In this document: positions 17,389 through 28,927 of the stretch, one piece after another
How positions within the stretch are numbered: position 1 is the stretch's first letter
Layout of the letters: each line of letters begins with the position of its first letter
Notes under the pieces: model-generated
Seen by the model: the letters and a program-made list of their open reading frames with translations, nothing else
What the model was told of the DNA's origin: nothing
The model's database searches: none
Translations under genes and position numbers: made by a program
Source of the DNA: Heterostelium multicystogenum
Taxonomy: Eukaryota; Evosea; Eumycetozoa; Acytosteliales; Acytosteliaceae
Assembly (NCBI GenBank): GCA_003667245.1
Contig: RCNN01000218.1
Coordinates: forward strand, 1-44,192
DNA: 44,192 nucleotides
Direction of reading: 5' to 3'

Positions 17389-17488
17389 TTTGGCGACAAC
17401 TGCAGGGTTGTGTTATTAACATTATCTTTATTATTCTTATCTGACCTCTATAGGTACTTACCATATTTGGCGTCAACTGAAAAGAACC
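17389..17488 (+). promoter_or_regulatory. primer-binding region with 77-bp tandem copy of LTR end
   Basis: After the LTR the sequence reads TTTGGCGACAACTG. It then repeats the last 77 bp of the LTR and reads TTTGGCGTCAACTG (from 17466). Either TGGCG...CAACTG site, two bases past an LTR end, has the position and TGG start expected of a tRNA primer-binding site. The duplication is absent after the 3' LTR. Confidence 0.6.
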
Positions 17489-18415
17489 ATGGCTGATGGT
17501 ACGAAGGGTCATTACTATTTTTCGGGATTACCACACGAAGATGTGGAGAACTTTCTGTTCTGGGTAGACACGGTAGGCCCAGAGAACAAAAAACCCGAAA
17601 GACATCATCTATTATCTAAGGGATAGTGCCATGCTATTTTTAAAAAATTTACAGTCCACTCAAAGGGATTCATACGCAAAGATAGTTAATCAATTGAGAG
17701 CAGCATTCGGAAAGCCAAAAATATCTCCCATAGCAGAACTCATGAATATCAAAATGAGTCATTATGCCACCGTATCAGACTTCTGTGTTGCATTCAGATC
17801 AAAAGCTCTGGAGTTCCCACAAGGCGAAGGAGGTCCACAAACTCTTGTTATCTATTTCCTGGGTGCACTTCCTCCAGAAGTTGCAAACAATCTTTGTATC
17901 AATGGTTTACCAGAAAGCTACGAGGTCGCCATTCAAAAATTATTAGCGATGGAATTCGCTTATAATCATTATTACGTCGTGCCACCTTCTACTGTTTTCT
18001 CACACATCTCCAGCAGTACCACATGTAACTACTCCTATAAAACCACCCAATTTTTTATCACCGTCCAAACCACCTATTCCTTTCACATATCCTCAAACTC
18101 CCATTTCTTATATTCAACACCATAATAATAATAGACCTAATAACAATGAAGTTTATCAGTTCAATAACAACAAAAAACAACTCTAAATCTACCTTACATT
18201 GTAAATTTTGTAATCGGAAAGGTCACAAAATCTCAGATTGTTTTAAGAAAATCAACGCAGAAAAACAAAAATCACAGTTTCAAAATAACCAACCTAAATC
18301 TGTGAATCAGATCAATGAACCAATGAATCTTGATCAATGTTTAACCATTTTAGAAGGCATTCCATCAACTCTTCTACATCGATTATGGCCACAACCACTG
18401 ACTATACCAAACTAA
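17489..18415 (+). CDS. gag: Gag of second element, frame-broken
   Basis: The first ATG after the primer-binding region starts MADGTKGHYYFSGLPHEDV, a typical Gag N-terminus. The capsid-type region continues in a second frame (AMLFLKNLQSTQRDSYAKI; about 17620-17985) and then a Pro/Asn-rich linker in a third. A CCHC zinc knuckle, CKFCNRKGHKISDC, lies at about 18200-18243 in a fourth segment and would bind element RNA. Frame changes occur near 17608, 17995 and 18175. Because the LTRs are almost identical, these are probably sequence errors, but a defective copy supplied in trans is possible. The first element lacks the zinc knuckle. Confidence 0.75.
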
Positions 18416-21400
18416 TGACAAATGGGCAATTACCTTCACTACAAGCTATTATGTTCATTCAAGGAAGACCTGTTAAAACTGTCATTGATACAGGTGCAAT
18501 ATCCACAATAATCAGAGAAGATTTAGCACAAGAATTAAAGTTAGAGATTATTAAAAAACCAAACAATTTAACAGCCGCAAATGGTTCCAACATCAATGTA
18601 ATTGGTCAATCTTTTGTAACTTTCAATTGTGGAACACATCAAATGAAATCTTCAGTGAAAATTATTAAATCGTCGGATCTACTTTTTAAATGTATATTGG
18701 GTATGGATCTACTTATGGCATTAAAATTAGAAGTCCTTCTTCATTCCAATTTATTGAAATGTCTAATCAATGGATGGTCAACTCAACTATATAATGGATT
18801 GGACATCAGAAAATCCATGTTCAACAGCAAGGATATTATCCAGAGTATTGTTCCCTCCTTGGAAACTTATAATACTTCACTTGTTAACAATATTCAAATG
18901 GAAGCAGAAGATTCCATTGCCAACATAATGGACGAATTCAAAGATATTTTCAATGACCAATTCTTTTTTGAAAATCAAGTCAAAACAGTGGAACACGAAA
19001 TCAATTTGGTACCTAATTCGTCGCCAACATCAAGTACACTTCCTAGATACTCAGTTCTAGAAAAAGAAACATTGGAAAAGGAATTGGATAAATTATTAAA
19101 AGCAAACATCATTGAAGAATCAAGTTCACCATACTCTGCCATTGTATTATTAGTACCTAAAAAAGATGGAACTTATAGATTCTGTATTTCTTACAAGAAA
19201 TTAAACAGTATCACAATTAAAGATCGATATCCTCTTCCACGATTAGATGACATATGGGCATACATGGTAGGATGTACTGTATTTTCTAAAATAGATCTAA
19301 TCTCTGGATATTATCAAATACCTATGAAAGAGGAAGACAAACCGAAAACTGCTTTTATTACTCATAAAGGGCTTATTTCAATTTAAAGCAATGGCCATGG
19401 GATTAACAAATAGTCCAGCAACTTTTCAAAGATTTATGAATCATATTCTTCGAAAACATATCAATATCTTCGTCATTGTGTATCTTGACGATGTAATCAT
19501 CTTTTCAAAATCAATGAAAGACCATCTCATTCATCTTCGAACCATCCTTAATATATTCACTCGTCATAATCTAAAATTGAAAAAGGATAAATGCGAGATT
19601 GGAGTCGGAAAATTAGTTTTTGTAGGATATCAAATCTCCGCTCAAGGTCTAACTGTGGATCCTCATAAATGCAAAACCATCAAAAAATTTGGCTCCACCC
19701 ACTGACATTAGAAGTCTTCAAAGATTCTTAGGAATGATTAACTATTGTCGAAACTTTATTCCTAATATGGCTAAGATTGCTCATCCTCTATACTTACTTA
19801 CTCGTAAGGATAATGAATTCAACTGGAAAATGGAACATGAAACTATTCGACAACAACTCATAGAATGTATCACTTCTGATATGCAGTTAGCTTTTCCAAA
19901 CGTTCATCAACCATTTGTATTAGAAACAGATGCTTCTAACATCGGAGTTGGTGCTGTTCTCAAACAATCTGATAAACCTATCTCATTTTTTTTCAAAATC
20001 TTTAAACAATGCTCAAATGAATTACAGTGCCACTGAACGTGAATGTCTAGCTATTGTTCTTGCTATTGAGAACTATAGACCTTATCTTCATGGTAACTTC
20101 TTTACAGTTATCACTGATCATCAACCACTCAAATACCTATTTTCTGCAAAACTTAATTCTCGTCTCATTCGTTGGTCATTAAAATTACAAGAAATGAATT
20201 TTGAAATCATTTATAGACCCGGTTCTGAAAACACAATTGCAGATTTATTATCTAGAGACCCTGTCTCGACTGTCTTGAACATCTTATCTTCAACAGAAAT
20301 CACATTGGAATTATGGAAGTCAGAACTATTGAAATGTCCACTATTCAAAGATATGATTGCATATCTTAAAGATAAAACTCTTCCAAATGATGATAAAGCT
20401 GCTCGTCACATTCTTTTAAGCAGTGAATTCTACGTCTACTCTGATGACTTATTATTTAGAGGATTCAAACATCAAAATAGTATCATCACCACTCCTCTGC
20501 AACAAATCCAATTATGTGTTCCTAAAAGTCTCACTAATCGAATCATGAGTATGTTACATGATGATCTTATCACTGGGGGACATCTAGGAGTTCAAAAGAC
20601 TCTTGCTAAAATCAAGGAACGCTACTTCTGGATTGGAATGATTCACGATGTCAAAAATCATGTCTTACACTGTCCAAAATGCTTACAAATCAAAAGACGC
20701 TATTCAAGAAACACTGGTCATCTTATTCCAATCGAAACTTCTTTTCCATTCGAAATGATCGGTATCGATTATCTTGGTCCTCTGTGCAAAACTGACCGAG
20801 GTTATCAATATATTCTTGTCATTGTTGATCATTTTACCAAATGGGTCGAAGCTTTTCCAACAAAGGATAAAACAGCAGAAACTGCAGCATATCACCTCTT
20901 CAATGACATCTTCACTCGTTATGGTGCTCCATTCAAGTTACTTTCTGACTGCGGAACTCATTTTCTTGCTTCTGTTGTTCAACATATCAATCATCTTTTC
21001 GGTGTAAAGAAGGTTAACACCGCACCTTATCATCCACAAACCGATGCCATCTCTGAACGTTCGATTCAAACTGTATTGCAATTACTTAAAGCATACTCTG
21101 AAGAACATCAATTCTCGAATTGGGATATCTACCTTCAAGGAGTTCTATTCGCTTATAGAATCACTCCACATGCTGTTACGGGCTATTCTCCTTTTCAACT
21201 TATGTATGGACGCTCTCCTCGTCTTCCAATTGATACTACCTTACGTATCCATCCAGTCACTCAACGACTTATGTTAAAGATATCTTCCTCATACGCTGAC
21301 GACTTAGAGAATTCGTTAAAGATGGGATTCTTCATCGCCAAGAAGCACTACAAAGAGAGAGCTGAGTCCAACGCTTTCTACTACTACAATCGAACAAGGA

Positions 21401-21609
21401 AACCAGCAGAATATAAAGTGAATGATCAAGTCTATGTATACATGCCACATGTATTCGATCGCTTCAAGGAAGCCGGTCAAGGCAAAATTCTTCCTACATG
21501 GTTCGGTCCTTATACCGTTCTGGAGAAACTTGGTCCAAACACTTATAAGGTTGATCTGCCAAATAATTACTTAAAGACCGTCAATGCAGATCGGATGAAA
21601 TATGCTTAA
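18337..21609 (+). CDS. pol: Pol of second element: protease, RT, RNase H, integrase
   Basis: Protease has the standard VIDTGAISTII active site and later ILGMDLL. The RT N-terminal region runs to about 19386 and continues in a new frame (AMAMGLTNSPATFQRFM), with YLDD at 19481-19492. RNase H shows ETDAS, ATERECLA and ITDHQPL. Integrase has an HHCC module (GGHLGVQKT ... HCPKCLQIK) and a D-D-E core (GIDYLGPL, LLSDCGTHF, AISERSI). It ends in a GPY-type module (WFGPYTVLEKLGPNTYKVDLP) without a chromodomain. Frame changes lie near 19380, 19690 and in a run of eight T at about 19990. The 19930-21609 frame is unbroken. All catalytic residues are present when the pieces are read separately. Confidence 0.88.
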
Positions 21610-21620
21610 AAAGGGGATAA

Positions 21621-21985
21621 TATAGTAAGACTACTAGACCCGTTAACAACTCTTGATCCAGATCTTTAGAAGATCTAGATAACATCTTCCTATTCAAATA
21701 ATCATAAGGGTTAAACCCATTAATCATTATCTTTCCAACTACCTTCTAATAATAATAATATCTGATTCTTCTAAGGAATCATTTCTACAAGTATAAATAC
21801 CAACTCCTCTTCTTATTACAAATCGCCTTTCAGTACCATTAGTACTAATCTTCTTATAATAAAAGTTTATCTTTTAATCTTATCTTTTCTTATTAGTTAT
21901 TTCTATCAACCTTTGCCAACTGCAGGGTTGTGTTATTAACATTATCTTTATTATTCTTATCTGACCTCTATAGGTACTTACCATA
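21621..21985 (+). repeat. 3' LTR of second element
   Basis: Identical to 17022-17388 apart from one A fewer in an AAAA run and one T fewer in a TT pair. It is preceded by AAGGGGATAA and followed by TTTG at 21986-21989. Confidence 0.88.
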
Positions 21986-21989
21986 TTTG

Positions 21990-22499
21990 AATTAAAAAAC
22001 ATAAGTTTTGTTATATTAATTGTTATGATTAATAATAGAAAAACTAATAAAACTCAATGTCTCCTCTGAAAAAGATGATCGAAATTCAAAGTCTTTGAGA
22101 TAGATTATCAAAAGCTATAAGTTTGTCATCTCTGAAAAAAATCGGCATTAGATCATTTGAAATACTGAAACAGTATTTCGCCATATCTGAAATATTTCTT
22201 CATAAAGACATAAAAAATATTTTATTTGTTTCCTAAATATAATATTATTTAATTGAATCTGAGATAAGTCTAATTTAGTAAATAGTAAATGTTCAAATGA
22301 ATATGTTTCACTTTCGAAATCCCAATATTAAAAAAAGAAAAAAAGAAAAATCAAAAAATCAAAAAATCTGAAAAAGAAATTTCATTATTATTGTAGAGTA
22401 AGCAGAGAGTGCACTAACATTGATTAGTTTATTCATTATTGGTCAACAGTTTGTTTTTTGCTTATCATCATTAATAAACTAAACACACACAAATACACG
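21990..22499. other. upstream region of bkdB
   Basis: An AT-rich spacer between the retrotransposon and the dehydrogenase gene. It contains a 9-bp-stem palindrome (GAAATACTG-AAA-CAGTATTTC arms at 22159-22179) and A-rich runs. It must include the bkdB promoter. No further element is recognised. Confidence 0.4.
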
Positions 22500-23926
22500 A
22501 TGTTGGCAACAAAGCAAATCACTAAATCATTGCTCAACAATACTGCAATTGTATGTATACCAACCACTCTAGATTATTAGTAGTAGTAGTAGAAGTAGAA
22601 GTAGTTGTTGTGTAGAGTTCTAGCTCAGCTGAGCTGTCATTAAACTCAATGCACCACATCGGCATTATCTATGTATCTGTTACTTATATTATATATTATA
22701 TTATATTATATATATTTAGAGAAACTTTCACTCTAGTGCAGTTAGACTTGCTGGTGGTCATGGTGCTCCAGTCCCTTACCCATCAGCAGTCATCGAGAAT
22801 GCTGGAGAAACACAAAAGATGAATCTTTTCCAAGCCATCAACAACGCTATGGACATTTCATTGAAGACAGACGATAAGGCATGTGTGTTTGGTGAGGATG
22901 TTGGTTTTGGTGGTGTTTTCCGTTGCACTGTCGACCTCCGTGATAAATATGGACCAAAGCGTGTATTTAACACACCACTTTGTGAACAAGGTATTGCTGG
23001 TTTCGCCATTGGTATGGCTGCACAAGGTGCAACTGCCATCGCCGAAATTCAATTTGCCGATTGTATGTTATCAAACACCAACGAGAAGAGAGAACAAAGA
23101 AACTAACAAACTTCTCATACTTTTATAGATATTTTCCCTGCATTCGATCAAGTAAGAAATCAGATTAAAAGATCACTTAACATTGACGGACGAGCGAATA
23201 AACTAACTCTGATTATTATTTAGATTGTCAATGAAGCAGCTAAATACAGATATAGATCAGGTGGACAATTCAATTGTGGAAGTGTTACATTTAGAGCACC
23301 CTATGGTGCAGTCGGACATGGTGGACATTATCACTCACAATCACCAGAGTCATACTTTGCTCATACACCAGGTTTGAAGGTAGTCATGCCAAACACACCT
23401 GTCGAAGCAAAAGGATTGTTGTTGGCATCGATTCGTGACAAGAATCCAGTTGTATTTTTCGAACCAAAATTATTGTACAGATCAGCCGTTGAAGAAGTAC
23501 CAATTGGTGACTATGAAATCCCATTAGGTAAGGCACGTGTTTGTTCAAGAGGGTTCTGACATTACCATCGTTGGTTGGGGTTCCCAAATGAGAGTCTTGA
23601 TGCAAGCTGTTCAAATGGCAAAGGAGAAGCTCGGTATTTCATGCGAGTTGATCGATCTTAGAACTATTTTACCATGGGATGTCGAAGCTGTCGAGGCTAG
23701 TGTCAAGAAGACCGGAAGATTGATTATCAGTCACGAAGCACCAAAGACTGGTGGTTGGGCTGCTGAAATCTCCTCAACCATCCAAGAGCGTTGTTTCCTT
23801 CACTTGGAAGCACCAATCCAAAGAATTTGTGGTTATGACACTCCATTCCCATTGATCTTCGAGAGATTCTACGTTCCAGATCACTTGAAGAACTTTGAAG
23901 CTATCAAGAAATCAATTCATTATTAA
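22500..23926 (+). CDS. bkdB: Branched-chain 2-oxoacid dehydrogenase E1 beta subunit
   Basis: This is the beta subunit of the mitochondrial E1 component, which with E1 alpha decarboxylates 2-oxo acids from valine, leucine and isoleucine using thiamine diphosphate. The first exon codes [14 protein letters not shown], and [12 protein letters not shown] follows the first intron, a plausible mitochondrial presequence. The mature part begins [15 protein letters not shown]. It keeps [48 protein letters not shown] and the C-terminal transketolase domain ([19 protein letters not shown]). GGVFRCT separates it from pyruvate dehydrogenase E1 beta. Introns lie at 22551-22720, 23063-23128 and 23152-23223. 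One extra T near 23540 breaks the frame between KARV and VQEGSD, probably a sequence error. The start is the first ATG and gives the presequence. Confidence 0.95.
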
Positions 23927-24073
23927 AACTATAGACAATAAGCATATTATAAAAAATTTAATTATTAATATTCATAAACTTAACTTATTTAAACAACCAG
24001 GATACAGATTGGTATTATTGTTATTTATATACATTTATTGTCTATCGATTATTATATGATGCTTTATGATTGG

Positions 24074-25379
24074 TTAAGGTTTGTTTTGTTGTTGTCCATT
24101 GTGAATTTGATTCATTATATATGATGGTTGTTGGTATGATTGGTTTGGAAATGGAAGAGTGTGATTTATGTTTGGGAATGAAGTTGGATGTGCAAGTGGT
24201 GGATGAATAGAATGATGATATAGTTGATGTCCAAGGCTTGGAAATACAAAGCGATTGAAATCTATGTTGTTTAATGTCTGGAGATCCAAAATTCAAGTTC
24301 TTGGTAGGATCTGAAATATTATTGATAGGCAAACCATAGGATAGTTTGGATAGTGGGTTGAAATCAGTTGACTTGAAAATTGGATATAAATTATAGTAAT
24401 TGGAATTGGATTCCATCTCTGGTGTTGTGTTAGGTTTGTCTGAGTTCTCTGTTATTATTTTACTTGGTAAATTTATTGATGCTATAGGAGATAAGGTTGG
24501 TGAAGATATTGGTGGCTTATTTAAAAAGTATAATTAATAAATATAACCTAGATAACTAAAAATCAATATTAATAGTTACCGATATTGGAGATTCATCACC
24601 TCCACTACTGTCATCTAAAGAGAATTTATTGCTCTTATTGAAGAGTCCTCTTCTATTTTTTTTAAAAACTCCAAATAATGGTGATCCTGAGTTATCACTA
24701 ATAGGGTTTGAGTCCAAAGATATTTTCTAGAACCTTATTAATAATCATTTCCAACCTAAATGACAAAGCTACATACACTTGCTTTAAAATAAGGACTTCT
24801 TTTAGATAGTGGTATATCTTTACCATTTTGAAAACTTGGAGGTGATTGATTATGAAATTTAAGTTGGGATTGTTTGGGTTTTGGATTGGAAACTTCTTTA
24901 TGGTCATCAAAGCTCTTAATTATTTCTTTTTGTTTCTTATTGGTTTCGTTTATATGCTTAAGGTATGATACTTCATTCCTAGATTCATGAGTTGGATTAC
25001 ATATATATTGTGGAGAAAATACATCCCACCATTGAAGCAAATCCATTGAGGGATCTACCCCACCATAAAAATTAGCTGTAATTTTGAAGCATTGTCCAAC
25101 CAATGGATAGTACATCATTAGATAATGTAATATATATAAATTCAATCTACATTTAAGTTAGATACTTCAATGAGAAATGTATTCTACTGAAAAAAGATCA
25201 TACGAATATTGAGATTTTTCATTTGCCTTAAGTACTATGTTGGGATAAACGACTGGATCCGATTGATAGTATTGGAATAGATATGGTATATTCCAGTTGT
25301 GAGGTGATGGTGGTTTTTCATTCAAGGCTTCATTTGTATATGTAGAGAACTTTACTTGGTTATTCTGATTATTAGACAT
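24074..25379 (-). CDS. hypothetical dictyostelid protein, multi-exon
   Basis: I do not recognise this family. The gene starts MSNNQNNQVKFSTYTNEAL and has about four exons. Introns fit GTAGAA...TGTAG (about 25142-25185), GTATGT...CTAG (about 24727-24774) and GTAACT...AAG (about 24517-24581). The second exon holds the most protein-like stretch (YYPLVGQCFKITANFYGGVD ... LLQWWDVFSP). The C-terminal third is rich in Ser, Pro, His and Asn, as in many dictyostelid regulatory proteins. A frame ambiguity near 24265 leaves the end at 24074 or 24042. It converges with bkdB. No signal peptide or membrane segment is evident. The exon model is tentative. Confidence 0.45.
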
Positions 25380-25452
25380 GGTTGATGTTGTTCTGTTGTT
25401 ATTGTTGAAGAAGAATTACCAAAACTGTATTGTTTTAGTTTAACACATATCC

Positions 25453-25791
25453 TTAGTTAAAACCCAAATCAACCATGACGATAGCTTCAACTTTAAAATA
25501 AAATACAATATTATAATAATTTATATTAAATGTCAAATTTGCACCGGTAAAGTACATGTTGGAGAGGTTAAAAAAACCAAGTGCACAATGGGTGATCAAT
25601 TGTGTTTTCAAATTTCTGAGATAAATGTATGTGTTGATCTCAGGTTGTCCACTGACTGTTCTACTGTAGAACAAAAATCATACCAATTGACATAAAAAGG
25701 AAAGATACCTAATAAGGTGTTATACCCCAAAAGGTTATTTCGAATTATCGTCAAGAGAGAACAGCTTTGCAATTTTTGAAATCACAACCAT
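25453..25791 (-). CDS. small hypothetical gene, two exons
   Basis: The second exon (25453 to about 25674) encodes SRTVSGQPEINTYIYLRNL and a hydrophobic, beta-like segment ending VEAIVMVDLGFN, then stop. An acceptor (TTCTACAG) precedes it. An upstream piece (NLLGYNTLLGIFPFYV, about 25695-25745) could be the first exon, with a start near 25791 if one base is miscalled. I recognise no family. The call rests on a coding-like composition and one good splice acceptor only. Confidence 0.3.
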
Positions 25792-27019
25792 TCTAGATTG
25801 GTTTTTTTGGCTTGGTAAATATCCTTTTAAGGAGTCTTTCCTATTCAGCACCTGCCCTTTTCATCATTTTTAAAGGTTTTTTTTTTTTTTTTTTTTTGAT
25901 CAACTTTTTTGGACATTCAAAGATATTTATTAAATTCATTTCTTTTAATTTTAATTTCTATTTTATTTTAAAGATTTATCGACAAAGACATATTCTAAAT
26001 CATATGAAACTAACTGATCAATTTTAATATCCAAATATATGTTTCTAAATGGGAAAAAACACAATTTTTAAATACCACTGTTGAATGAATGTTATTAACC
26101 GTCATTGAGCTGCTTTAACGCCAATGGTAATTTTACAAAAATACTGAAAACAAGAAAACTCCATTGATCGAAAATGAGAGGAAGGGGATTGTGATGTGGA
26201 GCACAACGATGATTGATGTTTATGATAAATGATTTGTTCATACTACATCAACAGCATTCATTTAACAAATGTGTGTAGCAATTTATTTTATTGATTGCAA
26301 TCGGTTACATTTTCCAATGTGTTGTTTGGATGTCAAGATATTTAGTTCATTGCAGGTTTGATGGAGAGAATGCCCATTGATAGTGATACAATGATCTAGA
26401 GTTTAAGATTTCACAATATGTGGGATTAATGCAACCCTTTTGATTGGGAGTGAAGCGTTATTTACCAATTGAAGGCAGGATTGCAGTTACCACATTTGCA
26501 ATAAAACAATCAAACAAGCATCATATAAAAAGAACTTTATTGCCATATTGAGGCATCTATCCACTCTGACTGATGGTTTGTGTAAATGAAAAATTACAAC
26601 TTTAAATCTCATAGTGAATCCTTCGATTTATTGAAAAAATCATCACACATTGATTTAACATCTCAAAATGTGCAGATCGCAGCAATGTGTGAAGCTATCA
26701 ATTTACTGACTTATCAATAAATGGACAAATGCCCAATATTTCTAATCTATCTAATTGATTGACGTTTAACTAATAATTAATTATGTGTTGTTGTTGTTGG
26801 CGGAAACTGTTAGCATTTGCACTCTTTACTCTCGTTATTAATAGGATGCGTCCAACAGGTTATTTCTTTCAAATCCATTCCATTCAAACAACTAATAGAT
26901 AATTGGTTTCTTTACAATTATCATTTTTACTTGTATAAGTAAATATATATCTGTATTTACAAATTTCCTTTTAAATATTAACTCAATTGACTGTAGTGAA
27001 TAAACTTAAAATTAGCTTC
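25792..27019. other. long intergenic spacer
   Basis: More than 1.2 kb without a supportable gene. It contains a T run of about 22 near 25868, weak AT-rich frames with no homology, and the upstream region of the next gene. I see no tRNA, conserved RNA fold or repeat family. Confidence 0.45.
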
Positions 27020-27653
27020 ATGGTAAATGAAGATAATATAATACCTTCATCTCACTCCAACTCTACTTTTGTCTACAAAAGAAAGTCTGTAGATTTGCCT
27101 TCAAAATCAAATCCATCATCCTCTTCAACTTCACCTACTCTCTCATCAACCAAAAGGTCTCCTACTCTAATGAGATCTTCTTCGTATACCAATGTAACAA
27201 ATATTACCCAAAACAAACCAACAAACAATGATAAACATGCTATCCACTCCACTGGCGTCGCTACCACCATCTCCGGTGGAAGTAGTTTTGTATTCTAACA
27301 ACATCCACATCAACAATAACAACAACAACAATTTAAACAAATATGATTTCCAGAGATACAACCAATACCAAAGAGTACCACAGATGTATAACCAACCACT
27401 ATCACCAAAACCACTTTCACCCAGGTCGCCACGAGGTTTACCACCATCACAAACGCCACCCCATCTTTCTTTACATCCATCATCCTACCATCCTTATGCC
27501 AAGTTTAATCAATATCCTCCATATAGTAGTTCAATGGAGCAACACCACCAACACTACCAACATATATATAATCAATACTCAACGATAGTGGCACCAACAT
27601 CACATCCATATCAACATCAATCCTATGATAATTATTATGGCTACATTTATTAA
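27020..27653 (+). CDS. hypothetical Ser/Pro/Asn/Tyr-rich protein
   Basis: The ATG at 27020 opens a frame (MVNEDNIIPSSHSNSTFVYK) rich in Ser, Thr and Pro. It loses frame near 27290 (extra base around a T run) and continues as an Asn-rich then Pro/Tyr/His/Gln-rich tail (SPKPLSPRSPRGLPPSQTPP, ending YYGYIY). The whole would be about 210 residues of low complexity, with no domain I can name. Proteins of this type are often disordered regulators or RNA-binding cofactors, but nothing here shows that. No intron is evident. Confidence 0.45.
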
Positions 27654-28906
27654 ACCAAACAAAAACAGCAAAACAAGATGAAACTTTAAATTAAACATGT
27701 AAATAAACTTAACTTAAAACACCCAATTGTCAATTAAATCAAAAACAATAGTGTGATCAACAAAAATGTTTTGTTCAAAAAAATGAATTGAATTACTTTT
27801 AAACCAATATTTTGGTGAAGGTCTGGTCTTTGTCATTCTTTGATCAGTGAGCACACTGGTTTCACCAAAAGTGAATAAATCCCCAATAAAAAAATTAAAT
27901 CCGATCAAACATAAAAAAAAGTGGAAAAAACTGGATTATTGTTGGACGTCCAATCCAAACTATATCGAAAAAACAAATGAACTTTGTTGTTTTTTAATTT
28001 TTTTTAAAACAAATTAATCAATTAATGAAAAATTCACACACCCCTCCACACACTGCCCTTGTTAAATAGTGGAGCCACTTTCAAATGGTCACTAGTTGTG
28101 AGACGAATGATATCATTACATTCAGGTGTGTGGGGTGAGTGTGTGAGTGTCTGTGTGGTTTGGGTTAAGAGGGTTTGTGGGTGTGGATGATATATCTATG
28201 TCAGGGGTTGGTTTTTGATTATATATAATATTGGAAATGTTAAAAAAATAGTCATTTTGGGTGCACCCCATTATATGTCTAGATTCCAAGTATGATTCAA
28301 AGAGTTATCGCACACACACAAATTCTAAAAAACCCAATCATTAGGTTGGTGTCAACCAAAAACCAAATGATGATTTGATTCCACTTTCTGATCAGCAGCT
28401 ACAACACTACAACAACAAAGACAGATTGACTCTCTAGTTATGTAGTTGTTGTAGATCTATACAGGTAGTCTCACTCTCACACAAATTCCACTAGCTAAGC
28501 CTCCATCATCTATCCATCTCTCCACTTGAAAAGACTTAAACTTACACCACCAACCAAAACAACATCTAAAATAAATTCAACCAAACAATATCGATTCCTT
28601 ATATCAAATTGATCAAGCAAAACAACAACAACAACTATTTTAATTAATTCACTCAAATCAACAATCAGTCACGCTCCTTCAATCATTTTTAACCAACCAC
28701 TTTCTTTTAAAACTGTTAGATCAAAATAATCTAATCAATATAACTTTATTCATATCTTTTTCTCTCCACCTACAACCAACAAATAATAATAGTAGTACTA
28801 CAATTCTACACTTTCTTATCTCTATTTATTTATTTATTTTCTTTATTTATACGATAGCTTGTATCTATCGTAATATTCCACGGTTCTGTTTGGTTTAAAA
28901 CTTAAA
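27654..28906 (+). other. long upstream region of Myb-like gene
   Basis: About 1.25 kb without a supportable gene. It includes a C-rich CACACACCCCTCCACACAC stretch (28034-28052) and a partly complementary G/T-rich stretch (28124-28192), which could fold back. The last 500 bases are CA-rich and T-poor on the plus strand, typical of a long dictyostelid 5' leader. Confidence 0.4.
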
Positions 28907-28927
28907 ATGTTAAAATGTTATCTATAG
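28907..28927 (+). promoter_or_regulatory. six-codon uORF overlapping the Myb-like start
   Basis: ATGTTAAAATGTTATCTATAG is a six-codon upstream frame whose third and fourth codons contain the ATG of the main gene (28915) in another register. Initiation at the first ATG would terminate 13 bases past the main start codon. This could tune translation by reinitiation or leaky scanning. Confidence 0.4.

Larger units (their letters stand above)
17022..21985 (+). mobile_element. Ty3/gypsy LTR retrotransposon beside tRNA-Lys, DGLT-A-like position
   Basis: The element is about 5 kb, bounded by LTRs at 17022-17388 and 21621-21985 that differ only by two one-base homopolymer differences. A 4-bp TTTG duplication flanks it. 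Internally it has gag with a zinc knuckle, protease, RT, RNase H and integrase, in Ty3/gypsy order and with no chromodomain. A purine tract (AAAAAGGGGATAA) precedes the 3' LTR. It sits immediately upstream (5' side) of tRNA-Lys, the side I recall for DGLT-A-type elements. Its composition is AT-rich, like the host. Near-identical LTRs indicate a very young insertion, so the several coding frameshifts are more likely sequence errors than age. Confidence 0.9.

Noticed and set aside
22159..22179. Palindrome GAAATACTG/CAGTATTTC as a regulatory RNA
   Set aside because: Short 9-bp AT-rich stems are expected by chance in such spacers, and nothing else supports a function.
24042..24416. Stand-alone 124-codon gene on the minus strand
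   Set aside because: It continues upstream through spliceable exons and is better read as the last exon of the 24074-25379 gene.
27073..27361. Hydrophobic minus-strand frames resembling membrane proteins
   Set aside because: They are antisense to the Ser/Pro/Asn-rich plus-strand gene; Leu/Val runs arise from reversing its AAC/ACA/CAA codons.
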